Shown in pieces: positions 20,356 through 28,958 of a stretch of 54,407 nt of DNA; positions within the stretch are counted from its first letter, which is position 1, and each line of letters opens with the position of its first letter. Source of the stretch: Herbaspirillum frisingense (GTDB lineage: Bacteria > Pseudomonadota > Gammaproteobacteria > Burkholderiales > Burkholderiaceae_D); contig WNDX01000009.1 of the NCBI GenBank assembly GCA_009914615.1, forward strand, positions 1 to 54,407. The letters run 5' to 3'. Under the pieces are notes generated by a model that worked only from the letters and a program-made list of their open reading frames with translations, did not search any database and was not told the origin of the DNA. The translations under genes were made by a program, and so were the position numbers.

Positions 20356-21129
20356 TTAGTTGGTTTTCTTGACCGAATCCAGTACCTGCTCGATATAGTC
20401 GCCATCCGGATCGGTGAACTTCAGGCGCACCGGATACCAGTCCAGCTTGGGCGCCAGCCAGATATCCAGCTTCTGGCCCTGATCGTCGGGCGGTGGCGCG
20501 CGGAAGATGTGGACGGCGTCGGTGTCGCCCTGCGGCGTCTTGATCTTTTCGCGGCCGACCACCTTGAAGCTCCATTGCTCGGCGTCGCGCGGGCCGGCCA
20601 CGAAGAACTTCCATTCCGACCCCGGCGTCATCTTGGCCGCGTTGGCGCGGGCGATGGCGATCAGCTGCCAGGTGATGCCGGTGCGATCCTGCTCGCCGCC
20701 CTGTAGCGGGAAAGTGTCGCTGGACTGGGTGAAGGTGATCTTGTTCTGTTCGCGGTTGAAGGTGGTGGTGGACGGATCGCGGCGCAAGCGCTTCTCGACG
20801 AAGCGGTCCGGCGCCAGGCCGTAGGAGTCCACCGCGCCTTCGCTGCTGGTTTCCAGGATCTTGCCCAGCAGCATCGCGCGGGTTTCGGTGTTCACGCTGT
20901 ACGAGGTCTTGCCATTGGTCCACTTCACCAGGCCCTGGCCCTTGACGTCCAGCCCGCTTTGCTTGGCCTGGATGGAATAGTTCAGCTCGGCCGAGGGCGG
21001 CAGGTTGAAGGCGCGCTTTTCGACCGGATGCGGTGAATCGGCGGCGAAGGCCGGTACGGTAGCCATCAGGCCGGCCAGCGTGGCGGCAGCCAGACGGCTG
21101 GAGAAGGGGGCGGTGGGGAATGAAGTCAT
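20356..21129 (-). CDS. DUF3108 periplasmic protein (short copy)
   Basis: Function unknown. The 257-aa protein begins with a signal peptide ending AFA-A (about residue 29), so it should be exported. The rest is one DUF3108 domain, with FNREQNKITF, GGEQDRTGITWQLIAIARAN and DIWLAPKLDWYPVRLKFTD. It is clearly paralogous to the next gene upstream: those three blocks recur there with small changes. The start ATG 21127-21129 is preceded by AAGAG and by the signal peptide. An earlier ATG (21192) would place a long extension before the signal peptide and is unlikely. Confidence 0.85.
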   Translation of the reverse strand: MTSFPTAPFSSRLAAATLAGLMATVPAFAADSPHPVEKRAFNLPPSAELNYSIQAKQSGLDVKGQGLVKWTNGKTSYSVNTETRAMLLGKILETSSEGAVDSYGLAPDRFVEKRLRRDPSTTTFNREQNKITFTQSSDTFPLQGGEQDRTGITWQLIAIARANAAKMTPGSEWKFFVAGPRDAEQWSFKVVGREKIKTPQGDTDAVHIFRAPPPDDQGQKLDIWLAPKLDWYPVRLKFTDPDGDYIEQVLDSVKKTN

Positions 21130-21330
21130 GGCGAGCTCTTCGTGTGGATCTCTGTGGATAATTGGGTGGTGCAGAAACAGGTCGGGGCGCAACGGCCACT
21201 TTCAAGCCGCGGTCGCATTGTGCCGGATTCCGTTACGACCCGCCTGAGCGGCCGGGGTTCTGCCGGCCGTGGCGCGTAATTGTGCGCAATTGTTTCCGAT
21301 TTTGACAGGGCTGGCCGCCTGCGGCAGCGT

Positions 21331-22458
21331 TCATCGCTTCAGTTCGGACAGCGACATGTCCAGAAAATCACCGTCCTGGCGCGGATCGGTATAGCGCAGG
21401 CGCACCGGATACCACTCATGCTGCGGCGCCAGCCAGATGTCGATGCGCTGGTCGTAGGAGCCGGGCTTGGGCATGCGCACCACGTGCCAGGTCTGCAGTT
21501 CGCCGATGGGCAGCTTGACGTTTTCTTCGCCCAGCACCTGGATGCGCCAGACCTCGCCGTCGCGCACGCCGGCCACGAACAGGTCGATCACCGCGCCCGG
21601 CTTGTATTTGCCGGCGTCGCCACGGCCGATCGCGGCCAACTGCCAGATCAGGCTGGCGCGATCCTGCTCGCCGCCGTTGCGTGGATAGCTCTCGGTGGAT
21701 GAGGAGAAGCTGATGGTGTTGCGATCGCGATTGAAGTGGGTGTTGGTGGCCGATTTGCGCATGCGCTTTTCGGTGTACAGCTCGGGCGATACGCCGAAGT
21801 CGTCGATCGCGCCGTTGCTGGAGAAATTGAGGAAGGTGAACAGGAAATCCTCGGCCTTGCCGTCCAGGCGATAGGATTTGCCGTCGGTCTTCCAGTCCAG
21901 CGTGCCGTGGCCGTGCACCGGCATCTGGTTGTAGGTAGCCTGCACGTCGTATTCGAGGCGGGCGGTGGGCGGCGGGTTGGCGTCGTAGTGCGTGCCGGTG
22001 GCCGCTTGCTGCGGCTCGGTCGCGGCTTGCGCATTGCCTGGTTGGCCACCGGTTGCCTCCGCCTTGTCGTCGCCTGTCGCAGCGCCGGAGGCCGGCGTGG
22101 TCGCGGCGTCGGTCACGGTTTGCGTGACGATGGGTTCCACCGTCTCGCGGATCGGTTCATCGGGCGGTTCTATCGATTCTGGCACGCGCGGCGCGGCCTT
22201 GCGCGCCGGTGCGGCGGCTGTCCTGGGCGCGGCGGCCTTCTTTGGCGCCGCGGGCGGCTTGGCCACGGGCAGCGAGACCGGCTCTTGCGGCGGCGGCACC
22301 GGGCGCAATTCCACGGTAAAGGCGCGCTCGTCGGAGGCGGACGGGGCGATCAGGTGGCGCTTGCCCCAGTCCACCAGCAGCGCGTGCAGCGCGAGCGAAA
22401 GTCCGGCCAGCACCACCAGGCGCGGCCAGCGCTTGGGCGGGGGGGAAACTTCTGTCAT
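21331..22458 (-). CDS. DUF3108 protein with membrane anchor and Pro-rich linker
   Basis: Function unknown. The 375-aa protein has one N-terminal membrane segment (about residues 13-29) and a long Pro/Ala/Lys-rich spacer (about 45-150) that recalls TonB-like linkers. A C-terminal DUF3108 domain follows (FNRDRNTISF, GGEQDRASLIWQLAAIGRGD, DIWLAPQHEWYPVRLRYTD). The neighbour downstream is a shorter secreted paralogue. I infer that the linker lets the domain reach across part of the periplasm. It is divergent from the binding-protein gene at 22591. Confidence 0.85.
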   Translation of the reverse strand: MTEVSPPPKRWPRLVVLAGLSLALHALLVDWGKRHLIAPSASDERAFTVELRPVPPPQEPVSLPVAKPPAAPKKAAAPRTAAAPARKAAPRVPESIEPPDEPIRETVEPIVTQTVTDAATTPASGAATGDDKAEATGGQPGNAQAATEPQQAATGTHYDANPPPTARLEYDVQATYNQMPVHGHGTLDWKTDGKSYRLDGKAEDFLFTFLNFSSNGAIDDFGVSPELYTEKRMRKSATNTHFNRDRNTISFSSSTESYPRNGGEQDRASLIWQLAAIGRGDAGKYKPGAVIDLFVAGVRDGEVWRIQVLGEENVKLPIGELQTWHVVRMPKPGSYDQRIDIWLAPQHEWYPVRLRYTDPRQDGDFLDMSLSELKR

Positions 22459-22590
22459 GCCGCCAGTTTATCGGATCGCGCCGGCGGCGTCGCCCCGGGA
22501 CGGCGCCGGCGGGAGGCATTTTCAAACAACGTACAATGCGGCTTTCGCGCGGCGCCGCAGCCGGCGCGCGCCAGCCTTACCAGGATATCG

Positions 22591-23886
22591 ATGAAGACAT
22601 TCTTGCCACCGAAACTGCTCGCCTCCCTGTTCGCCGCGTTCGCGGCATGTTCGCTGCACGCGGCCGCGCCGGCCGCCGCGCCCCTGGCGCCGATCCGCAT
22701 CGGCATGATTGACGGCCTCTCCGGCCCCTTTGCCAACGCTGGCGAGGCGGTGGTACGCAACATCACTTACGCCATCGACCGCATCAACGCCCAGGGCGGC
22801 GTGACGCTCCCGGACGGCAAGCATCCCTTGCAGTTGTCCACCTTCGACAACAAGCTGGGCGTGGAGGATTCGCTGGTGCAACTGCGCCAGTTGACCGACG
22901 AGCGCATTCCCTTCCTGATCGAGGGCAACAGCTCCGCGGTGGCGGCGGCGCTGGTCGATGCGGTCAACAAGCACAACCAGCGGGAACCGGATCGCCGTGT
23001 GCTGTTCCTGAACTATTCGGCCGTCGATCCGGCGCTGACCAACGAGAAGTGCAGCTTCTGGCATTTCCGCTTCGACGCCAGCGCCGACATGCGCATGCAG
23101 GCGCTGACCGAAGCCATCAAGGCCGACCCGGCCACCAGGCGCGTCTATATCATCGGCCAGGACTACAGCTTCGGCCGCCAGGTGGCCAAGGCCGCGCGCG
23201 CGCAGTTGGGCGCCAAGCGTCCCGATATCGCCATCGTCGGCGACGAGCTGCACCCGATCGGCAAGATCAAGGACTTCGCGCCCTACATCGCCAAGATGCG
23301 CAGCGCCGGCGCCGACGCCGTGATCACCGGCAACTGGGGCAACGACCTCACGCTGCTGGTGAAGGCGGCCAAGGATGCCGGCTTCAAGGCCAGGTTCTAC
23401 ACCTTCTATGCCAACAGCCTGGGTGCGCCGGCGGCCATCGCCGACGCCGGCGTGGGCGTGGTGCGCGCGGTGGCCGAATGGCATCCCAATGCCGGCGGCA
23501 CGCCGGGTTCGCCCAGCGACGCCTTCTACCAGGAATTCCGCAAGCGCTATCCGCAGCCCAAGGACGACTACATGTATCTGCGCATGCAGGTCATGATCGA
23601 GATGCTGGCCAAGGCCATCGAGAAAGCCAAAAGCACCGATCCCAAGGCGGTTGCATATGCCCTGGAAGGCGCGCATTATCAGAGCGCCTTCCATGACGCC
23701 ACGATGCGCGCCGCCGACCATCAGCTGATCCAGCCGCTGTATCTGATGCAGATGCAGCGCGCCGACAGCGGCGGCATCCGTTTCGACAACGAGGGCAGCG
23801 GCTACGGTTTCCGCACCGAGCGCTTCATCCCCGCCGAGCAGACGGTGTTGCCGACCTCGTGCAAGATGCAGCGTCCGCCGCGCTGA
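22591..23886 (+). CDS. Branched-chain amino acid-type ABC transporter binding protein
   Basis: This is a periplasmic substrate-binding protein of the LivJ/Leu-Ile-Val type (type 1 fold). The 431-aa protein starts with a signal peptide (hydrophobic to about residue 24, ending ...CSLHAAAPA). IRIGMIDGLSGPFANAGEAV near residue 34 is the family's opening beta-strand and ligand loop, and YIIGQDYSFGR near 190 is the second-lobe motif. No permease or ATPase gene lies next to it, so it is an orphan binding protein here; the ligand is unknown. The start ATG at 22591 comes directly before the signal peptide. The open frame extends far upstream but without signal-peptide or family sequence. Confidence 0.85.
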   Translation: MKTFLPPKLLASLFAAFAACSLHAAAPAAAPLAPIRIGMIDGLSGPFANAGEAVVRNITYAIDRINAQGGVTLPDGKHPLQLSTFDNKLGVEDSLVQLRQLTDERIPFLIEGNSSAVAAALVDAVNKHNQREPDRRVLFLNYSAVDPALTNEKCSFWHFRFDASADMRMQALTEAIKADPATRRVYIIGQDYSFGRQVAKAARAQLGAKRPDIAIVGDELHPIGKIKDFAPYIAKMRSAGADAVITGNWGNDLTLLVKAAKDAGFKARFYTFYANSLGAPAAIADAGVGVVRAVAEWHPNAGGTPGSPSDAFYQEFRKRYPQPKDDYMYLRMQVMIEMLAKAIEKAKSTDPKAVAYALEGAHYQSAFHDATMRAADHQLIQPLYLMQMQRADSGGIRFDNEGSGYGFRTERFIPAEQTVLPTSCKMQRPPR

Positions 23887-23960
23887 GGACAGTTTTTTCC
23901 GCGCAGGGCCAAGGCCGTGCGCGGCGCATGCCGGCAGTTCCCCCATCACAGGAGTGTTGA

Positions 23961-24860
23961 ATGCTGAATCAGGAAAACATGCCGGGCGCGGGCTCGGTGG
24001 CCGATACGATCGAATTCATGAAGCGCATGTGGAGCGGCATGGGCGCACCGTCCATGGTGACGCCTTCGCTGTCGGTCGATGACATCAACAAGAAAATCTC
24101 CGACCTGAAGACCGTGGCTTCCTGGCTGGAACTCAACCTCAACATGCTCAAGGCCACCATCCAGACCCTGGAAGTGCAGAGCGCGACGCTGTCCACACTG
24201 CAGGCGATGAGCGCCATCATGGCCTCGCGCCAGGCGACCGAGCCCGATACGGCCGCGGATGGCGCGGCCAGCCCGCCGTCGTTCCCGTTCGGTTTCCCGA
24301 TGTGGCCGGGGGCCGCGCCCAGGAGCGAGGAAGAAGAACCGGAAGCTGCCGCCGCCCAGGCCGAGGAGCCGCCAGTGGAGGACGAGGCGCCTGAAGAAGC
24401 GCCGCCAGCGTCTTCCGACGGCGCGTCCGGGCCCGGCGCCGCGCCCGATTTCCAGGCCGCCATGGCCAATCCGAATGCCTGGTGGAATGTGTTGCAGGAG
24501 CAATTCAAGCACGCCGTGGGCAATGCCATGGCCGGCATCCAGGCCGAAGAGGAGCCGCTGCTGAAGCCCGCCAAGGCGACCAAGGCCGCCAAGGCTGAGC
24601 CTACGCCGGCCAAGCGTAGCGAAAATAAGACAGTCGCGGTCAAGGCCAGGACGGCACGTCCGGCTGCCCCCAAAGCCAAGCCGGCCAGCGCTTCCCGGGC
24701 TGCGGCCCCGACCGGCAAGGCGGCCAAGTCGGCGCCCAAGAAGCCACCGGTCAGGAAAGCGCCGAAAAGCAGACCAAATACGAGCGCTTCGGCCCGGACG
24801 GCTGTTGTACAATCGCGGCAAAACAAGAAGCCAGCCCCCCGCAAGCCAACATCCCCCTAG
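23961..24860 (+). CDS. phaM: PhaM-like polyhydroxyalkanoate granule regulatory protein
   Basis: PhaM, known from Ralstonia eutropha, activates PHB synthase PhaC and links granules to the nucleoid. The 299-aa protein has the PhaM-type N-terminal domain (TIEFMKRMWSGMG, then DDINKKISDLKTVASWLELN and an amphipathic helix to about residue 90). A variable acidic Pro/Glu-rich middle follows, then the conserved NPNAWWNVLQEQFKHAVG near 170. The long C-terminal tail (about 200-299) is rich in Lys, Ala and Pro, with repeated PAK/AAKxAP units like histone H1, and suits DNA binding. No phaC, phaA or phaP gene is in the window. Confidence 0.85.
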   Translation: MLNQENMPGAGSVADTIEFMKRMWSGMGAPSMVTPSLSVDDINKKISDLKTVASWLELNLNMLKATIQTLEVQSATLSTLQAMSAIMASRQATEPDTAADGAASPPSFPFGFPMWPGAAPRSEEEEPEAAAAQAEEPPVEDEAPEEAPPASSDGASGPGAAPDFQAAMANPNAWWNVLQEQFKHAVGNAMAGIQAEEEPLLKPAKATKAAKAEPTPAKRSENKTVAVKARTARPAAPKAKPASASRAAAPTGKAAKSAPKKPPVRKAPKSRPNTSASARTAVVQSRQNKKPAPRKPTSP

Positions 24861-24997
24861 TCCACGCCATGGCAGAGCCCAGGTCAACGAGCCTTGGCCG
24901 ATGGTGTTTGTCATATTCCTGAAACCTGACGGTTTTAGTATGGATAGGGAAAATCTTGTTAAAATCAAACACTTAACGCATATAGGCAAACACTGAG

Positions 24998-25845
24998 ATG
25001 CTGTACCCCGAATTGTTCAAATCGCTAGAGCAGGTCCGCTGGAATATGGATAAGGATAGGATCAGTTCGACGCTTCGCTGCTCACCGACGAACAGGCCCA
25101 GACCATTCGCATGAATGCGATCACGGAATGGTCCGCGCTGCCGGCGACCGAGATGTTCCTGCGCGATAACCGCGGCGACAGCGATTTTTCGGCATTCATG
25201 TCGGTATGGTTTTTCGAAGAACAGAAGCACTCGCTGGTGCTGATGGAATACCTGCGCCGTTTCCGCCCCGAGCTGGCCCCGACCGAAGAAGAACTGCACA
25301 ACGTGCGCTTCGAATTCGATCCCGCGCCGCCGCTGGAAACCCTGATGATGCACTTCTGCGGCGAGATCCGCCTGAACCATTGGTACCGCTGCGCCGCCGA
25401 CTGGCACACCGAACCGGTGATCAAGCAGATCTACAAGATCATCAGCCAGGATGAAGCCCGCCACGGCGGCGCCTACCTGCGCTACATGAAGAAGGCCCTG
25501 AACGAAGTGGGCGACAAGGCGCGTGCCGCCTTCGCCAAGATCGGCGTGCTGATGGCCTCCGCCCGCCGCACCGAGAAGCCGCTGCATCCGACCAACCTGC
25601 ACGTGAACCAGGCGCTGTTCCCCAACGACACCGTCCAGAGCCGCCTGCCGGATCCGGAATGGCTGGAGCACTGGCTGGATGCCCAGATCAAGTTCGACGG
25701 CGAGTGGGAAAAGAAGGTCGTGGATCGCATTCTGCACAACATGTCGCTGCTGTTCGAGCGCACCTTCGGCAACGTGCAGGAGCTGAACCGCTACCGCAAG
25801 GAAGTGGCGCAGCGCCTGATGCCGGGCGATGCCGCCCTCGCCTGA
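24998..25845 (+). pseudogene. Ferritin-like diiron protein, frameshifted near the N-terminus
   Basis: The ATG at 24998 opens a frame reading MLYPELFKSLEQVRWNMDKD, which then breaks at 25057-25060. The continuation DQFDASLLTDEQAQTIRM lies in another frame and runs to 25845. From memory the family has Ile-Pro-Trp between these two pieces; 2 bases stand where 9 are expected, consistent with a 7-base deletion. The downstream part keeps the diiron motifs EEQKH (about 25216) and DEARH (about 25452), as in acyl-ACP-desaturase and ferritin-like helical bundles. Restart at ATG 25111 would give 244 aa lacking the first helix. The physiological role is unknown. Confidence 0.75.
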
Positions 25846-25911
25846 GCGGTGCAAAAGAGGCCCCGGCCGGGCGCGGGCAAGGCCGGGATCGCCTCTGACG
25901 CAGTACAATCG

Positions 25912-25940
25912 AAAGCCGCGCGCAGGTCGCGGCTTTTTTC
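25912..25940 (+). terminator. Terminator after the ferritin-like gene
   Basis: AAAGCCGCG and CGCGGCTTT arms (9 bp, loop about 7) are followed by a T-run, 67 bases after the stop at 25845. Confidence 0.85.
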
Positions 25941-25989
25941 ATTGGGGCGGCATCCGTCCCCGCAACAGACAGGAACAGACCGGATCAAG

Positions 25990-26469
25990 ATGGCCGACTT
26001 CGAAGACAAAATCTGCACCCGCGAACAACTCAAGGCGCGCGTGGCCCAATTGCCCAAGCCGGTGGTGCTGACCAACGGCGTGTTCGACATCCTGCACCGC
26101 GGTCACGTGACCTACCTGGCGCAGGCGCGCGCCCAGGGTGCGTCGCTGGTGGTGGCGGCCAATACCGACGCCTCGGTCAAGCGCCTGGGCAAGGGCGACG
26201 ACCGTCCCATCAACACCTGCGATGACCGCATGGCGGTGCTGGCGGCGCTGGAATCGGTCTCGCTGGTGGTGCCGTTCGATGAAGATACCGCGCTGGAGGT
26301 GGTGCAAGAGTCCCAGCCTGAAATCTACGTCAAGGGCGGTGACTACGACATGAACGCCATTCCCGAAGGCCGCGCCGTGGTGGCTTACGGCGGTCAGGTG
26401 CTCGCGATCGCCTTCGAACACGACCGCTCGACCACCAAGCTGCTGGCCAAGGTGCGCAAGCTGGGTTGA
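25990..26469 (+). CDS. hldC: D-glycero-beta-D-manno-heptose 1-phosphate adenylyltransferase
   Basis: This enzyme transfers AMP to heptose 1-phosphate, making the ADP-heptose precursor of LPS inner core. The 159-aa protein matches the stand-alone cytidylyltransferase-type enzyme (RfaE domain II; also called rfaE2). It has TNGVFDILHRGHVTYLAQAR near residue 28 with the HxGH nucleotide-binding motif, NTDASVKRLGKGDDRP, and the late motif HDRSTTKLLAKVRK corresponding to ISTT/S. The kinase half (HldA) is not fused and not in the window. The start ATG 25990 gives a length normal for the family. A strong terminator follows. Confidence 0.93.
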   Translation: MADFEDKICTREQLKARVAQLPKPVVLTNGVFDILHRGHVTYLAQARAQGASLVVAANTDASVKRLGKGDDRPINTCDDRMAVLAALESVSLVVPFDEDTALEVVQESQPEIYVKGGDYDMNAIPEGRAVVAYGGQVLAIAFEHDRSTTKLLAKVRKLG

Positions 26470-26511
26470 TTCCCCCGGAAAGTCTCCGCAGTTCTCGGTA
26501 TCGCAAACGGC

Positions 26512-26562
26512 AAAAACGGCAAGGCCGGCAGGAGCATCGCTCGCTGCCGGCCTTGCGGTTTT
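26512..26562. terminator. Bidirectional terminator between hldC and the PCu(A)C gene
   Basis: GGCAAGGCCGGCA and TGCCGGCCTTGC form a 12-bp stem with a 14-base loop, flanked by AAAAAC and GTTTTT. It serves both converging genes. Confidence 0.85.
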
Positions 26563-26606
26563 TGCCGTGTTCATGCGGGCGCCCGCGTCGGGCGCCGCCA
26601 CCAGCC

Positions 26607-27110
26607 TCAGTGATGCATGTGACCCTTCATGTCATCCTTGCCGGCAGCCGCGGCATCTTCCACGTTGACCGTCACATCGACCTTGCCGGCTTTTTCGAAG
26701 GTCAGCGTCAGCGGCACCTTGTCGCCGGCCTTCAGCGGCTTGGACAGACCCATCAGCATGATGTGATAGCCGTTGCCCGGCTGCATGGCGATCTTCTGGC
26801 CGGGTTTGACTTCCAGGCCGCCATCGACTTCGCGCATCTTCATCAGATTGCCTTCCATGGCCATGGTGTGGATTTCGGTCGTTTTGGCCACCGGCGAGGA
26901 CAACGCGACCAGGCGATCCGGCGCCGAACCCTTGTTTTCGATGCTGAAATAGGCGCCGCCCGCAGGCTGGCCGGGAACCGTGGAGCGCGCGTAGGGGTGG
27001 CCGATTTCCAGCTGGCCCAGCTTGTATTCATGCGCCTGCGACAGCGGAGCGGTAGCGAGCAGGGCGGCAGCCGCGGCGATGCCGGCGGCGCGTTGGAAGA
27101 ATTGCTTCAT
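26607..27110 (-). CDS. Periplasmic copper chaperone PCu(A)C
   Basis: PCu(A)C proteins carry Cu(I) in the periplasm and help load the copper sites of terminal oxidases. The 167-aa protein has a signal peptide (to about residue 26, SQA-H). The metal motif follows the pattern H-M-x10-M-x21-H-x-M: HTMAMEGNLMKM, later YHIMLM. The extreme C-terminus (MKGHMHH) is an extra Met/His-rich tail that may also bind copper. An AAGGA site precedes the start (ATG 27108-27110). The DUF2946 gene lies upstream on the same strand. The cytochrome oxidase cluster begins about 8 kb away. Confidence 0.9.
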   Translation of the reverse strand: MKQFFQRAAGIAAAAALLATAPLSQAHEYKLGQLEIGHPYARSTVPGQPAGGAYFSIENKGSAPDRLVALSSPVAKTTEIHTMAMEGNLMKMREVDGGLEVKPGQKIAMQPGNGYHIMLMGLSKPLKAGDKVPLTLTFEKAGKVDVTVNVEDAAAAGKDDMKGHMHH

Positions 27111-27198
27111 ATTGTTTAGTCCTTTTGGTGTTCTGATGAGTCGAAGCGCCGGGCAAGCCCGTGTCTTCATTGCGTACAGCAGGAAATGCGGAGCCGGG

Positions 27199-27582
27199 TC
27201 AGGCCATCGGCGGGCCGCGTGCCTGCGGGCTGCCCGAAGCCGGGCTGGCCGATTGGCCGTCATAGGAGAGGGCTGCCAGCGGGTAGCTGATGCCGGGCAG
27301 TGCGCCGGCGGCCAGGCCGGCAGGCGGCGCGGGCGTGGCGGCCTGGTTGCCACAGCACAGTTGGCAATGTCCGGCCGCCGCATGCAGCGGCGCGCCGCCG
27401 GAACCGCCGGCGTTGCCCACGCTGCAGATCGCCATCGCCGGGACATCCGGCGCGTTGCGCGCCATGGCTTGCTGCCACCAGGGCGCGGCCAGCATGGCCA
27501 GCGCCAGCGACAGGCACAGCAGCGCGCGCGGCACGAGGCGGCGCGTGGCGGTACGGCGTGGAGCGGGCTGGCGGGACGACAT
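27199..27582 (-). CDS. DUF2946 family protein
   Basis: Function unknown; the family often sits beside copper genes, as here. The 127-aa protein has a basic N-terminus, then a hydrophobic segment (about residues 17-36, probably a signal anchor or signal peptide). The family pattern HCQLCCG lies near residue 73 and could bind a metal. The C-terminus is rich in Pro, Ala and Gly. The start ATG 27580-27582 has no Shine-Dalgarno, and an extended -10 box lies only 8 bases upstream, which suggests leaderless translation. The PCu(A)C gene follows 88 bases downstream. Confidence 0.75.
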   Translation of the reverse strand: MSSRQPAPRRTATRRLVPRALLCLSLALAMLAAPWWQQAMARNAPDVPAMAICSVGNAGGSGGAPLHAAAGHCQLCCGNQAATPAPPAGLAAGALPGISYPLAALSYDGQSASPASGSPQARGPPMA

Positions 27583-27590
27583 GAGGAAAG

Positions 27591-27599
27591 ATTATAGCA
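27591..27599 (-). promoter_or_regulatory. Extended -10 promoter of the DUF2946 gene
   Basis: Reverse-strand TGCTATAAT ends 8 bases before the ATG at 27582. The start of transcription would fall on or next to the start codon. Confidence 0.5.
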
Positions 27600-27856
27600 A
27601 CCCGCCGCTACGCCACTACGGGCCCGCGTCGCCGACACATACGCCGTCTGGAGGCGCAATGCGAGTCGGGCCGCTGCCGAGGCGTTGCGTATCGACAGGA
27701 ATCTGCCTTGTCTGGCCTCCGGATCGCCTGATGCGACGCTGTCTTTGCGCCCGCTGTCGCAGCGCTTGCCGCCGCGCCTGCAGGGCCTTGCCGGGCCTAA
27801 TGCGAGGCCGTCCGTGCGCCTCCGGCGACGGCGCGGCCGCAATGGCGCTATGCAAA

Positions 27857-27885
27857 TTGATTGTTGAGGTGCGCTAGGCTAGACT
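27857..27885 (+). promoter_or_regulatory. Promoter candidate for the ABC importer operon
   Basis: TTGATT (27857-27862) and TAGACT (27880-27885) are spaced 17 bases apart. The predicted leader is about 40 bases and contains AAGGGAG before the ATG at 27932. Both boxes match 4 of 6 consensus bases. Confidence 0.4.
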
Positions 27886-27931
27886 TACCGTCTTTTCGGG
27901 TATTCCATATAATTTTTCCAAGGGAGACTTT

Positions 27932-28912
27932 ATGTCCTACAACACCAAGCTGACGCTGCGCGCGATGGTTGCCGCTCTGTCCCTGGCCGCCGTCTGCGCG
28001 GCCCCCGCCATGGCGGCGGACAAGGCAGTGTCGGTCACCGCCATCGTCGAACACCCGGCGCTGGATGCGATCCGCGACGGCGTCAAGGACGAGTTGAAGG
28101 AAGAAGGCTTCGAAGCCGGCAAGAACCTGAAGTGGGACTACCAGAGCGCCCAAGGCAACACCGGCACCGCCGCCCAGATCGCGCGCAAGTTCGTCGGCGA
28201 CAAGCCTGATGCCATCGTCGCCATCGCCACCCCGTCGGCACAGGCCCTGGTGGCCGCCACCAAGTCCATCCCGGTGGTGTATTCCGGCGTGACCGATCCG
28301 GTCGCCGCCCAACTGGTCAAGGACTGGAAGGCGTCCGGCACCAACGTCACCGGCGTGTCCGACGTGCTGGAACTGGACAAGCAGGTCGAACTGATCAAGC
28401 GCGTGGTGCCCAACGCCAAGCGCGTGGGCATGGTGTACAACCCGGGCGAAGCCAACTCGGCCGTGGTCGTGAAGGCCCTGAAGGAACTGCTGACCAAGTC
28501 CGGCATGACCCTGGTGGAAGCCGCCGCGCCGCGTTCGGTTGACGTCGGTACCGCTGCCAAGAGCCTGATCGGCAAGGTCGATGTGATCTACACCAACACC
28601 GACAACAACGTGGTCTCGGCGTACGAGTCGCTGGTCAAGGTCGGCAACGACGCCAAGATCCCGCTGGTCGCCTCCGATACCGACAGCGTCAAGCGCGGCG
28701 CCATCGCTGCCCTGGGCGTGAACTACTACGACCTGGGCCGCCAGACCGGCAAGGTCGTGGGCCGTATCCTGAAGGGCGAAAAGCCGGGCGACATCGCTTC
28801 GGCCACCAGCAGCAAGCTGGAATTGTTCGTCAACACCGCCGCCGCGCAAAAGCAGGGCGTGACCCTGTCGCCGGATCTGGTGAGCTCGGCCAAGACCGTC
28901 ATCAAGCAATAA
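27932..28912 (+). CDS. ABC transporter substrate-binding protein (TrpX/ABC_sub_bind family), copy 1
   Basis: This is a periplasmic binding protein of the ABC_sub_bind family (the TrpX type), which feeds an ABC importer. The 326-aa protein has a signal peptide ending AMA-A (about residue 28). The family blocks are VSVTAIVEHPALDAIRDG, VVYSGVTDPVAAQLV, RVGMVYNPGEANS and RGAIAALGVNYYDLGRQTGK. A good ribosome binding site (AAGGGAG) precedes the ATG. It is highly similar along its whole length to the next gene. Characterised relatives bind tryptophan or other aromatic or small ligands; the ligand here is not known. A 12-bp hairpin follows the gene. Confidence 0.88.
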   Translation: MSYNTKLTLRAMVAALSLAAVCAAPAMAADKAVSVTAIVEHPALDAIRDGVKDELKEEGFEAGKNLKWDYQSAQGNTGTAAQIARKFVGDKPDAIVAIATPSAQALVAATKSIPVVYSGVTDPVAAQLVKDWKASGTNVTGVSDVLELDKQVELIKRVVPNAKRVGMVYNPGEANSAVVVKALKELLTKSGMTLVEAAAPRSVDVGTAAKSLIGKVDVIYTNTDNNVVSAYESLVKVGNDAKIPLVASDTDSVKRGAIAALGVNYYDLGRQTGKVVGRILKGEKPGDIASATSSKLELFVNTAAAQKQGVTLSPDLVSSAKTVIKQ

Positions 28913-28930
28913 GTTAAAGTAGCGCCTGAC

Positions 28931-28958
28931 GACGATCCCGCTTGCGAGCGGGATCGTC
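28931..28958 (+). terminator. Hairpin after binding-protein copy 1
   Basis: GACGATCCCGCT and AGCGGGATCGTC arms form a perfect 12-bp stem with a 4-base loop, followed only by TTAT. It probably limits transcription into the second copy or protects the 3' end of the first message. Confidence 0.6.

Larger units (their letters stand above)
27583..27931. other. Divergent control region between DUF2946 and the ABC importer
   Basis: No credible gene in these 349 bases. It holds the extended -10 of the DUF2946 gene at one end and a promoter candidate for the importer operon at the other (27857-27885). A second TATAAT (27908-27913) lies too near the ribosome binding site to be the main start. Confidence 0.5.

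Noticed and set aside
21736-22590. Long upstream extension of the binding-protein frame (from 21736)
   Set aside because: It runs antisense through the DUF3108 gene; the signal peptide begins at 22591.
27908-27913. Perfect TATAAT before the first ABC binding-protein gene as main promoter
   Set aside because: Transcription would begin at the Shine-Dalgarno sequence itself and the -35 is poor; the pair at 27857-27885 fits better.
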